Positions 1 to 6,000 are shown, counted from the stretch's first letter. The stretch is DNA of 8,856 nucleotides from Clostridiales bacterium (GCA_012842725.1 DUSG01000267.1:1-8856); one strand, 5' to 3'. Made by a program: numbers and translations. The notes: a model not told the origin generated them from the sequence alone.

Positions 1-459
1 CTGGAAATAGTAAGCAATTGCATCTATGACCCTGAAACGGGAATGGTGATCTTTACCACAAAACATTTCTCCTTGTATGGGGTAGGTTATAACAAAATAA
101 CTTTTAATGATGTAGCAGAAAGCACATGGTACAGCAAGGTAGTGACCTTCATAGCCGCAAGAGAGATAACTAAAGGTACGAGGGGCGGGAATTTCAGCCC
201 TGAAGCAAAGCTTACCCGAGGGCAGTTCATGGTGATGCTTATGAAAGCATATGGAATAGTACCAGATGAAGATGCCAAAGACAACTTTGAAGATGCTGAC
301 AGCATTGCTCCTTGGGCTAATGAAGCCATGCAGCATTTGGTTGAGACAGGAATAATAAGGGGAAATGGAGGCAGGCTTAACCCGACCGGCATCGTTACCA
401 GAGGGGAAATGGCACAGGTGTTATATAATCTGCTTGGTTCTTTAATACAAAAGTATTAA
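1..459 (+). CDS. SLH-domain surface protein, C-terminal part (5' end outside window)
   Basis: The frame is open from base 1 to the TAA at 457-459, so this is the 3' end of a longer gene and the ATG at 43 is internal. The stretch reading TTKHFSLYGVGYN is typical of the end of the domain that precedes SLH modules in clostridial surface proteins. Two SLH modules follow. The first covers about 97-258 (ITFNDV..WY..VVTFIAAREI..G...FSPE..LTRGQFMVML). The second covers about 283-435 (NFEDADSIAPWANEAM..LVETGIIRG...LNPT..VTRGEMAQVLYNLL). SLH modules bind pyruvylated secondary cell-wall polymer and hold proteins on the cell surface. From memory, relatives of this type end in three SLH modules, and the sequence here runs from a first-type into a third-type module, so a middle one seems missing. 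A hairpin terminator follows 18 bp after the stop. Confidence 0.9.
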   Translation: MEIVSNCIYDPETGMVIFTTKHFSLYGVGYNKITFNDVAESTWYSKVVTFIAAREITKGTRGGNFSPEAKLTRGQFMVMLMKAYGIVPDEDAKDNFEDADSIAPWANEAMQHLVETGIIRGNGGRLNPTGIVTRGEMAQVLYNLLGSLIQKY

Positions 460-477
460 TAGCTTAATCATAAATAA

Positions 478-512
478 ATGATTCCCTTAAACTTTAGGTT
501 TAAGGGAATCAT
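478..512. terminator. Bidirectional hairpin terminator between convergent genes
   Basis: A perfect 15-bp inverted repeat, arms 478-492 and 498-512, encloses the five-base loop TTTAG. On the minus strand it is followed by a T-rich stretch (TTATTTAT), which suits an intrinsic terminator for the beta-helix gene. On the plus strand the trailing sequence is less T-rich (TATTGC), so termination of the SLH gene there may be weaker. The right arm and loop lie inside the coding end of the minus-strand gene, whose stop codon at 487-489 is in the left arm. Confidence 0.75.
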
Positions 513-1494
513 TATTGCAATCCTCAAATGTTAATTCGCAGGGCTTACATGGTTCATCAATATTGTTCAGTAATGTATTGTTAGTTCCTGTATTACTTAT
601 ATTAAATGGGATATTGCATCTGAATTTATTATCATATACAAAATTTGAGTTTGTTGTAATGTTAAGAATTAAACCTATGTCAGTGTTATGCATAACGGTG
701 TTATTGTAAAAGGTTCCGTTATCAACTCTGGTTAATGAACCTATACCTGTAAATTTATTATCTACCACTCGGTTTTGTCCAAAGAAAAGGTTGGGATGAT
801 CAAGTAGACGAACACCCATAAACTGGCTGTTATTAACTATATTATTGATTGCAACAGCGTTATTTCCGATATTAACATGTATTCCAGCCAGTCTGTTGTT
901 TATCAGAATATTGTTGTGCAGTAGATTGTTGATGCCGAATATATGCAGTCCATAACCTCCATTATCGATTGCGGTATTGGAAATGAAAACATTATTGCTA
1001 TCGTTTTCAAAAAAGGTTTCATATCCATCATCAAGGCATTCTTTGACTGAGTTTTCAATGATACGGTTATTGGTACTGCCGCTACCAAGAAAAATTCCAT
1101 CACCGGCATTGCATATCTCGTTTTTCCATATTAGATTGTCATGGGAGGAAGAAATGGATATTCCGTTATTAAGGACACTGTTGATTCTATTATCAACAAT
1201 CCTGTTTCCACTTCCTCCATTGATGAATATCCCATTACCGCGGTAATGCATTATAGAGATACCGAAGATTTCTACTCCGCTAACATCTATAAGATTAAAA
1301 GCACCTACTAGCATGCTTTTCCCATTGAACACCACGTTGTTACTTTTAGCTACAATTCGTATAAAGTTTTTCGTGACATTTATCGTTTGAAAATATTCCC
1401 CATCCTCCAGCAAAAGCACGTCCCCTTCAGAGACATTATTTGATTGGATAAGGGCAGTAATATCTGTTGCAGGGGTGACATTTATAATTGCCAT
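487..1494 (-). CDS. Right-handed parallel beta-helix (NosD/pectate-lyase-like) repeat protein
   Basis: This 335-residue protein is built mostly of short coils rich in Asn, Ile and Gly (patterns such as GNGIFINGGSGNRIVDNRI and NNGISISSSHDNLIWKNEI). They run from about residue 65 to 310 and are characteristic of right-handed parallel beta-helix folds. The N-terminus (VTPATDITALIQSNNVSEGDVLLLEDGEY) resembles the capping strand-turn region of such proteins. The C-terminal tail has a small Cys cluster (C316, C319, C326). There is no signal peptide or membrane segment. The start is ATG at 1494-1492, with AAGGAAG six bases upstream. The gene lies 119 bp downstream of the triple-DUF4183 gene on the same strand with no clear terminator between, so they may be cotranscribed. 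Enzymatic activity cannot be inferred. A structural role on the spore or cell surface is suggested only by context. Confidence 0.85.
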   Translation of the reverse strand: MAIINVTPATDITALIQSNNVSEGDVLLLEDGEYFQTINVTKNFIRIVAKSNNVVFNGKSMLVGAFNLIDVSGVEIFGISIMHYRGNGIFINGGSGNRIVDNRINSVLNNGISISSSHDNLIWKNEICNAGDGIFLGSGSTNNRIIENSVKECLDDGYETFFENDSNNVFISNTAIDNGGYGLHIFGINNLLHNNILINNRLAGIHVNIGNNAVAINNIVNNSQFMGVRLLDHPNLFFGQNRVVDNKFTGIGSLTRVDNGTFYNNTVMHNTDIGLILNITTNSNFVYDNKFRCNIPFNISNTGTNNTLLNNIDEPCKPCELTFEDCNNDSLKPKV

Positions 1495-1613
1495 AATTCA
1501 CTTCCTTTCTTTACATATTGCAATTCTTGTATCGATATGTTAAGCCTTTTTCCACATGACGTATTAAAAAGCAACAAAGGAATTGACTGTCTCAGTAAGT
1601 AAAACAATAATGT

Positions 1614-2978
1614 TTAGCAAAAACGCGGTGATGAAACAGTGATAAATTGCAGAGAAACAGGTGATTTTTTTAAAGGCAAATCTTCGGTGTTTAAAGTAAG
1701 CAGTCCTTGATATACTGTATAATTACGCGGAGGTTGGAGAGCAGCATTTATAAAAAGGTTGTGGTAGGAAGCCTTTTTAGGATTTAGGATGCCTTTGTCT
1801 CCGTATATTTTAATTTCGTCTTCGTTGGTATAGGTGTTCTTTTCGTTAGCAAAGGCATTATAGGTATAACTTCTTGCTTTGAGGATTCGACCGTTAAAAT
1901 CTCTTAAGGTTATGAACTCCAGTGTTATTGGAGCTCCTTTGGGAGGTACGTCTGAGGTTAATAAAATCAGAAGCCCTTTTTCCACTTTATAATTAATCAC
2001 TGGCTGCAATACTCCGTTTACATATAGATTTATGAATGATACCTGTTCGGGATCCAAAATACCTTTATTACCGTAGCATGATAATTCATCTTCATCAGTA
2101 AACTCCTTCTTCATACCGTTGGAAATCGTGTTATAAAGATATACTTCAGCAGGTAGGATTGTGCCGTTTTTGTCTTTGAAAGTGACAAAGTTGATGGTTA
2201 TGGGAGCATTTTTTAGTGGTACGTCTTCCGTTTTTAATGTAAGTTGTCCTTTCTTTATATCATAATTAACTCTGGGTTGTAATACTCCGTTAATATATAG
2301 GCTGCAATAAGAAACTTTTTTAGGATCAAGGATGCCCCTATTGCCATATTTGATTAATTCATCCTCATTGGTATATACTTTTTTTACTCCGTCAGATAAT
2401 GCGTTATATTGATATACTTCAGCTTTGATGACTTTTACCCTGTATGTAATGTTAATCAGATTCTTCAGAATACGTTGGTGAAATATTTTAGTAACTCTTA
2501 TACATTCCTTTCTGATTTCATAATTACCTTCATTTTCCGAGGACATGTCAATAACCGGAACAACTAAATCCACTTGTCCCTCAGAATGGACAACGGTGTC
2601 AAGCATTATTTGGATTTTATTGTTTAACGAATTGTTTTTAGAACAAGTGTCATCTACGCAGCATTTAAAATCATATGTTCTGAAGCAAACCTTGGTTCCT
2701 TCAGGCGCATAAAGATAAAAAGTTCTATATGTTCTGAAAAGAAAAGGTCTGGATATACGCTTTTTTTCTTCAAAAAATGAAATATAGCCCTGTATAAGCA
2801 CTATGAATTTATTCATGTCCAATATTTTGCCTGAAGGCAACTGAACCTTTTTTTGATTAAAATTGCTGACAGGTGTCATATTGACATATTTTATTGCATT
2901 AGGCATGCATGGATTTAAAATATTTCCATATTTATCTGTAAGATGACATTTGATTTTTGATAACCCGGTGTCAGACAT
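1614..2978 (-). CDS. Triple DUF4183-repeat protein with unassigned N-terminal domain
   Basis: The protein is 454 residues from the ATG at 2978-2976. The C-terminal 60 percent consists of three DUF4183 units at an exact 91-residue period. Each runs from Y-x-YN through YTNEDEL...YG.(K/R)GIL(D/N)P, then L(Y/F)(I/V)NGVLQP..NY, to L.T.D(V/L)P...(A/S)P(I/V). In the third unit the NGVLQP motif has become NAALQP. The first 180 residues are not a family I can name. They contain LPSGKILDMNKFIVLIQGYISFF, YAPEGT, a Cys pair in FKCCVDD, further cysteines and a closing VDLVVPVID. No signal peptide or membrane helix is visible. DUF4183 proteins occur mainly in spore-forming Firmicutes, so a spore-surface role is plausible but inferred. 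A GTG at 2987-2985 would add three residues, but it lies within the ribosome binding site of the ATG. Confidence 0.85.
   Translation of the reverse strand: MSDTGLSKIKCHLTDKYGNILNPCMPNAIKYVNMTPVSNFNQKKVQLPSGKILDMNKFIVLIQGYISFFEEKKRISRPFLFRTYRTFYLYAPEGTKVCFRTYDFKCCVDDTCSKNNSLNNKIQIMLDTVVHSEGQVDLVVPVIDMSSENEGNYEIRKECIRVTKIFHQRILKNLINITYRVKVIKAEVYQYNALSDGVKKVYTNEDELIKYGNRGILDPKKVSYCSLYINGVLQPRVNYDIKKGQLTLKTEDVPLKNAPITINFVTFKDKNGTILPAEVYLYNTISNGMKKEFTDEDELSCYGNKGILDPEQVSFINLYVNGVLQPVINYKVEKGLLILLTSDVPPKGAPITLEFITLRDFNGRILKARSYTYNAFANEKNTYTNEDEIKIYGDKGILNPKKASYHNLFINAALQPPRNYTVYQGLLTLNTEDLPLKKSPVSLQFITVSSPRFC
1638..2423 (-). repeat. Three tandem DUF4183-encoding units, 273-nt period
   Basis: Three in-frame units cover about 2423-2178, 2150-1908 and 1877-1638, reading on the minus strand. 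Equivalent start residues lie exactly 91 codons apart twice. The proteins align without obvious gaps, but the DNA has diverged considerably. This points to old duplications kept by selection on length rather than a recent expansion. Confidence 0.85.
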
Positions 2979-2984
2979 TGCTTT

Positions 2985-2990
2985 CACTCC
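2985..2990 (-). promoter_or_regulatory. Ribosome binding site that fixes the ATG start of the triple-DUF4183 gene
   Basis: The minus strand reads GGAGTG, then six bases AAAGCA, then ATG at 2978-2976. The upstream in-frame GTG is the last three bases of this Shine-Dalgarno sequence and has no purine-rich element at a workable distance of its own. The ATG is therefore preferred. Confidence 0.7.
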
Positions 2991-3076
2991 AGCATATATT
3001 GTTCTGGCTTAACTATATAAAAATATTTTAATATTATTCTATTCCAAGGAAATATACAAAGTTACATTTGCAATGG

Positions 3077-3102
3077 AAGGGGGTGCATGATGCACCGCCC
3101 TT
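3077..3102 (-). terminator. Hairpin terminator after the small DUF4183 gene
   Basis: Arms 3077-3087 and 3091-3102 form 11 base pairs with one bulged G (3097) around a three-base loop. The stem is GC-rich (GGGGGTGCA against TGCACCGCCC). It begins 9 bp after the stop codon of the small DUF4183 gene. The minus-strand trailer (TTCCATT) is only moderately T-rich, while the plus-strand side has TTTTG. It should separate the small gene from the triple-DUF4183 gene downstream. Confidence 0.7.
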
Positions 3103-3111
3103 TTGTAAGGA

Positions 3112-3480
3112 TTAAGTGTTTATAGTAGTTTGAGAATCCGCATTTGTTGCGAAGTTAGTGACGACTAAAACAATTGGTGAACCCGGTTCAATAGTACTTG
3201 CATCCTGTACAACTACTTCTGTGGATGAAACCGTATATAAGTCGCTCTGTTGTAATACACCGTTTATAAATAGTAAATAAAAGCCATTGCCTGGTGTAAT
3301 TTCAGTAATAGTATCTACAGGGTTATCTTGATCATCGACAAAAGAACCTGCCGGAATTGTCAAAACTCCCTCATCAACATCATCTGTATTTAAATTATAA
3401 AAATATCTTTTTACATCAGGTTCTGTAGTAACTGTTGTTACTGTTTCAGCGGTTATGGCAAGCTTAAATAATCTAGCCAT
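3112..3480 (-). CDS. Small single-domain DUF4183 protein
   Basis: This 122-residue protein matches the standard small DUF4183 architecture. It has an N-terminal MARLFKL.ITA with a Thr-rich stretch, then KRYFYNLNTDDVDEGVLTIPAGSFVDD, the core YLLFINGVLQQSDLYTV, and a closing EPGSPIVLVVTNFA with a Thr/Asn-rich tail. It has no Cys, His or Trp, no signal peptide and no membrane helix, and it is acidic. The family has no established biochemical function. It is typical of spore formers, and a structural spore-surface protein is the favoured inference. The ATG is preceded by a very strong AAAGGGGGGTGA ribosome binding site, suggesting high expression. It has its own terminator and a candidate SigK-type promoter, so it is probably monocistronic. 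Confidence 0.9.
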   Translation of the reverse strand: MARLFKLAITAETVTTVTTEPDVKRYFYNLNTDDVDEGVLTIPAGSFVDDQDNPVDTITEITPGNGFYLLFINGVLQQSDLYTVSSTEVVVQDASTIEPGSPIVLVVTNFATNADSQTTINT

Positions 3481-3519
3481 ATTTCACCCCCCTTTAAGAC
3501 GCTTGTTTTCCTTGCACTA

Positions 3520-3546
3520 CATAATATGTTGATTGGACAGGGGTGT
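3520..3546 (-). promoter_or_regulatory. Candidate sporulation SigK-like promoter for the small DUF4183 gene
   Basis: On the minus strand an AC dinucleotide (3546-3545) is followed after 16 bases by CATATTATG (3528-3520). The SigK pattern known from Bacillus is AC, 16-17 bases, CATAnnnTA. The match is complete except for the last base (G for A). The start of transcription would fall near 3513, giving a leader of about 33 nt before the ATG. Short motifs like this arise by chance, so this is suggestive only. Confidence 0.35.
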
Positions 3547-3715
3547 TACTCCGATTTTTGCCGCTTGCAGTGAAAACACGGTTGTCTCTGTTTTCTTTTT
3601 TATTTCAGAATGCTAAAATAAAATAGGTTACATACTAGTACTGGGTTATTATCTTGTGCTTTATATCTTTAAGAATGCTTTTGAATATTCCGTGGATTGA
3701 CAGGAGGAGAAGGTT

Positions 3716-4108
3716 ATGTATGAAGTCTATGAGTTTTTAAAGAAGTGTGGAACATATTATCTGGCTACTGTTGAAGGAGATCAACCTAGAGTAAGACCCT
3801 TTGGTACGGTGGATATCTTTGAAGGTAAACTTTATATCCAGACAGGGAAGGTAAAAGAAGTATCTAAGCAGCTACAAGCAAACCCAAAGGCAGAAATATG
3901 CGCTTATGCCGATGGAACGTGGCTTAGAGTAACAGGTAAGCTTATAAGAGATGACCGAGTAGAGGCTAAAAAGCATCTACTTGATAATTATCCGGAACTG
4001 CAGACTTTATATTCACCGTATGATGATAATACAGAAGTTTTATATTTCCAAGATGCTACAGCTGTCTTTTATTCATTTACCGATGAGCCGAAGGTTATCA
4101 AATTTTAG
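3716..4108 (+). CDS. PNPOx-like FMN-binding family protein (pyridoxamine 5'-phosphate oxidase family)
   Basis: The 130-residue protein shows the split-barrel flavin-binding signature near its N-terminus (YYLATVEGDQPRVRPFGTVDIFEGKLYIQTGKVKEVSKQL, residues 14-53), followed by NPKAEICAY and WLRVTGKL. This is the usual compact single-domain form of cytosolic clostridial PNPOx-like proteins. These generally bind FMN or a related cofactor and are thought to reduce small molecules. True PNPOx activity in vitamin B6 synthesis is not implied. The start is clear: AGGAGG at 3702-3707, eight bases before the ATG. No convincing sigma-A promoter was found in the 235-bp divergent intergenic region. A decayed HTH fragment follows immediately. 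Confidence 0.88.
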   Translation: MYEVYEFLKKCGTYYLATVEGDQPRVRPFGTVDIFEGKLYIQTGKVKEVSKQLQANPKAEICAYADGTWLRVTGKLIRDDRVEAKKHLLDNYPELQTLYSPYDDNTEVLYFQDATAVFYSFTDEPKVIKF

Positions 4109-4112
4109 TAAG

Positions 4113-4232
4113 ATGGGAATAACTATGGCAAATCTTCCCACGATTCATTTTTTAACTTTAGAGGCTGTGTGTAAAGCATTGGACTGCCAGCTGGGGGATA
4201 TTCTTGAACATAGAAATGATGAAGTGAGATGA
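4113..4232 (+). pseudogene. Truncated remnant of a small Cro/CI (XRE) HTH regulator
   Basis: The frame reads MGITMANLPTIHF, then LTLEAVCKALDCQLGDILEH, then a short charged tail and TGA at 4230-4232. The second piece matches the C-terminal part of the roughly 70-residue XRE regulators common in Clostridia, in which a phrase like TLE..(K)ICKALDCQ.GDI(L/M)E follows the recognition helix. The N-terminal half of the HTH is absent, and the sequence between GIT and TLE appears short and altered. It starts four bases after the TAG of the PNPOx-like gene. A 39-residue peptide could be made by reinitiation from the ATG at 4113, but it could not form a complete HTH. No ribosome binding site of its own is obvious. 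Confidence 0.65.
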
Positions 4233-4245
4233 GGAAAGTTTCTAT

Positions 4246-4265
4246 GGATAGAATTATCCCTTTTT
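4246..4265 (+). terminator. Weak hairpin with T-run, possible terminator for the PNPOx-like transcript
   Basis: A five-base-pair stem GGATA/TATCC (4246-4250 with 4255-4259) with loop GAAT is followed by CTTTTT. The stem is short and overlaps the 3' coding end of the convergent membrane-protein gene. It is the only terminator-like structure between the two convergent transcripts. Confidence 0.3.
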
Positions 4266-4817
4266 CTTATGTTTCTTAAAGTAATAGCTCAACCCAAGTA
4301 TGCAGATAATAAGACCCAATAATGCAGGTTTTAGAATAGACATGCCTGCTTCGCCGCTAAATGCAATACTCCAAATAATTTTCAGAACAGCTGCTCCTAT
4401 TATAATTCCTATAAGCCATTTCCAGTTTCTCTTCCATGCTGCTAGAATAAGCATGATGAAAAACAGGGGTACTGCCAAGCTGATTAGTATTTTGGGAGCT
4501 GTCCATGTACCTTTTAGGTAATCCATTTCAAAAGCCAAAAATTCTAAAACTTGAGGATTTATTTCAGCCGGAATGGGAAACCAGAACATGCTTGTAAATA
4601 AAGCAAATATTGTAGCAAATATTCCGGTAAAACTCTTTTTAAATGCAAATATAACCATTGGAATTATGAATAAAGGCCTGATATACCAGCTTAATATATT
4701 ATGATGTCTTGCAAATGCCCAATTAAAAAACGTATCGTTGGTAAGAAACAATACTATAAATATAATAGTAGCAATAGCAAATAACATTCCTATTATAAAG
4801 TCTGTTTTCTTGTTCAT
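4254..4817 (-). CDS. Six-helix integral membrane protein of unknown family, downstream of TetR
   Basis: From the ATG at 4817-4815 the protein is 187 residues. Hydrophobic segments lie at about residues 7-26, 42-59, 63-80, 109-127, 133-151 and 162-180, followed by a basic tail (KKHKKKG). I do not recognise a named family and see no transporter signature or catalytic motif. The start was chosen because AGAGGG lies six bases upstream. An in-frame ATG at 4844-4842 overlaps the tetR stop and has no ribosome binding site. The gene begins 19 bp after the tetR stop on the same strand and is almost certainly cotranscribed with it and controlled by it. Its substrate or role is unknown. Membrane partners of TetR regulators are often involved in export or stress response. 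Confidence 0.8.
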   Translation of the reverse strand: MNKKTDFIIGMLFAIATIIFIVLFLTNDTFFNWAFARHHNILSWYIRPLFIIPMVIFAFKKSFTGIFATIFALFTSMFWFPIPAEINPQVLEFLAFEMDYLKGTWTAPKILISLAVPLFFIMLILAAWKRNWKWLIGIIIGAAVLKIIWSIAFSGEAGMSILKPALLGLIICILGLSYYFKKHKKKG

Positions 4818-4836
4818 GGTAATCCCTCTTTTCATT

Positions 4837-5475
4837 TCAATCATTTTTATTCTGAATACCGAAGAATATAATATTTAAAAGCGAATCTACAAAATAATTT
4901 ATGTCTTCTTGATTATCTTCATACCTGACATTACCGAATTTATCTAACATATATCTATTAATAGCGCTGTTTAATGATTGCAGTAATATGCTTAAAGCCA
5001 CAGAATCTACCTTTTCGTCTATTTCACCTTTAGCCTTTGCGTTGTCTATCATTTGAATGAATAATGCTTCTGATTGCTTCTCTCCTTCCTTTATAACAGC
5101 CGATTTTACCGATTCATCGTTTTCTTTGGTGAATTGTTCAGCCAATGCAGCATATTGAGGATGTTTTTTTGCGAATTCCAAACCTTTAAGAAATAGAAGA
5201 CGAATTTGTTCCAAAAGGGTTAAGGCAGGAAATTCTGATATAACGTCGGAGAAAAACTTTATTTTTTCTTCTATTGCAAGAGTCATAATATAAACATATA
5301 AATCCAGCTTATCTGTAAAATACTGATAGAAACTTCCTTTTGGTATGTTTGATTTTTTACATATCTGATTTATACTGGCTGTATTGTAATCAGCTTTAGA
5401 AAATTCTTCTATAGCAGCAGATATTATTAAGTTTCTTTTATCTCTTGGCAAGTTAAAAAAAGTTTCTTTCGGCAT
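4837..5475 (-). CDS. TetR/AcrR-family transcriptional regulator
   Basis: The protein is 212 residues from the ATG at 5475-5473, the usual size for the family. The N-terminal region (RDKRNLIISAAIEEFSKADYNTASINQICKKSNIPKGSFYQYFTDKLDLY, about residues 11-60) is a canonical TetR HTH, with the recognition helix in IPKGSFYQYF. The rest is a helical ligand-binding and dimerisation domain with no recognisable ligand signature. The start is supported by AAAGGAGG five bases upstream, and a longer in-frame start at 5505 lacks one. A perfect palindrome just upstream (5499-5512) is a likely operator, so the gene probably represses itself and the membrane-protein gene behind it. A divergent DUF2200 gene shares the intergenic region. 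Confidence 0.92.
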   Translation of the reverse strand: MPKETFFNLPRDKRNLIISAAIEEFSKADYNTASINQICKKSNIPKGSFYQYFTDKLDLYVYIMTLAIEEKIKFFSDVISEFPALTLLEQIRLLFLKGLEFAKKHPQYAALAEQFTKENDESVKSAVIKEGEKQSEALFIQMIDNAKAKGEIDEKVDSVALSILLQSLNSAINRYMLDKFGNVRYEDNQEDINYFVDSLLNIIFFGIQNKND

Positions 5476-5491
5476 AGTATCCTCCTTTAAA

Positions 5492-5521
5492 ATATTAGTG
5501 ACCACTTGGTCATATTGTTAA
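5492..5521 (-). promoter_or_regulatory. Candidate tetR promoter with the operator inside its spacer
   Basis: On the minus strand, TTAACA (5521-5516) and TAATAT (5497-5492) are separated by 18 bases, and the spacer contains the whole palindrome. The weakness is that transcription would begin around 5485, within the ribosome binding site, leaving an unusually short leader. A promoter further upstream is therefore possible. Confidence 0.35.
5499..5512. promoter_or_regulatory. Probable TetR operator palindrome
   Basis: TGACCA-CT-TGGTCA is a perfect six-base inverted repeat with a two-base centre, the size and symmetry expected for a TetR-family dimer site. It lies 24 bp upstream of the tetR start and about 24 bp from the -35 element of the divergent DUF2200 promoter. 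I found no second copy in the window. Confidence 0.65.
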
Positions 5522-5535
5522 ATGAATCGTTTTTG

Positions 5536-5564
5536 TTGAGATTGACAATTGAATATGCTAATCT
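5536..5564 (+). promoter_or_regulatory. Sigma-A-type extended -10 promoter for the DUF2200 gene
   Basis: TTGAGA (5536-5541) and TAATCT (5559-5564) are spaced 17 bases apart, and the -10 is preceded by TGC, the extended -10 form. The predicted start near 5571 gives a leader of about 18 nt carrying the ribosome binding site AAGGGAGTGG. A TTGACA at 5543 has no equally good partner. Confidence 0.55.
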
Positions 5565-5588
5565 TGTACATAAAGGGAGTGGTATATT

Positions 5589-5939
5589 ATGACAAATCAT
5601 CAAGTATATAAAATGCCGTTTGCCAAGGTTTATCAATTGCTTGTGCAAAAAGCCGAGCGAAAAGGGCGTAGCAAATCTGAGGTTGATGAGGTTATATGCT
5701 GGCTGACAGGGTATGATGATGCAGGATTGCAGGCACAGATTGAAAAGAATGTTGATTACGAAACTTTTTTTAATGAAGCACCGCAGATAAATCCAAATGC
5801 TGTGAAAATCAAAGGTGTAATTTGCGGATATCGGGTGGAGGAAATCCAAGACCCTCTGATGCAGAAAATCCGATGGCTTGATAAACTGGTTGATGAATTG
5901 GCAAAAGGCAAACCGATGGAGAAGATACTGAGAAGTTGA
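5589..5939 (+). CDS. DUF2200 family protein
   Basis: This 116-residue protein is a full-length, clear match to DUF2200. Conserved blocks are FAKVYQLLVQKAERKGRSKSEVDEVICWLTGYD (residues 11-43), DYETFFNEAPQINPNA, KGVICGYRVEEIQDPLMQKIRWLDKLVDELAKGKPMEKILR. It is predicted to be soluble, cytosolic and mostly helical, with no known enzymatic motif. The biochemical function of the family is not established. The ATG follows AAGGGAGTGG with a six-base spacer. The gene has its own promoter and a strong terminator, so it is monocistronic. It lies divergent from tetR and could be affected by TetR binding in the shared region. Confidence 0.93.
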   Translation: MTNHQVYKMPFAKVYQLLVQKAERKGRSKSEVDEVICWLTGYDDAGLQAQIEKNVDYETFFNEAPQINPNAVKIKGVICGYRVEEIQDPLMQKIRWLDKLVDELAKGKPMEKILRS

Positions 5940-5950
5940 AGTTGAAAAGA

Positions 5951-5998
5951 AATAAGGGATTACAAGCCATAGTTTGGCATGTAATCCTTTATTATATT
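5951..5998 (+). terminator. Long hairpin terminator after the DUF2200 gene
   Basis: Arms 5951-5969 and 5975-5993 pair along 19 positions, with one A-A mismatch and one G-T wobble, around the loop TAGTT. The 3' side ends in TTTATTATATT, an adequate U-rich tail. It begins 11 bp after the stop codon. Confidence 0.8.
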
Positions 5999-6000
5999 AA

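Noticed and set aside
977..1246. Plus-strand open frame opposite the beta-helix gene
   Set aside because: It has low-complexity hydrophobic composition, no ribosome binding site, and lies wholly inside a well-supported gene on the other strand.
1495..1560. Sporulation promoter upstream of the beta-helix gene (CATATCGATACAAG)
   Set aside because: It resembles SigK or SigE -10 elements, but no matching -35 element lies at the right distance.
2979..2987. GTG start adding three residues to the triple-DUF4183 protein
   Set aside because: The GTG is part of the GGAGTG ribosome binding site of the ATG at 2978-2976 and has no such site of its own.
3572..3600. GAAAACA/TGTTTTC hairpin followed by TTTTTT on the plus strand
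   Set aside because: The stem has only seven mostly A-T pairs with a 10-base loop, and no plus-strand gene ends upstream, so a terminator is not needed here.
4818..4844. Upstream ATG start for the membrane protein overlapping the tetR stop
   Set aside because: There is no ribosome binding site before it, while the ATG at 4817 has AGAGGG at the right distance and starts a normal N-terminus.
5487..5849. Minus-strand open frame opposite the DUF2200 gene
   Set aside because: It covers the tetR control region and is antisense to a clear family member. No family match or ribosome binding site was seen.
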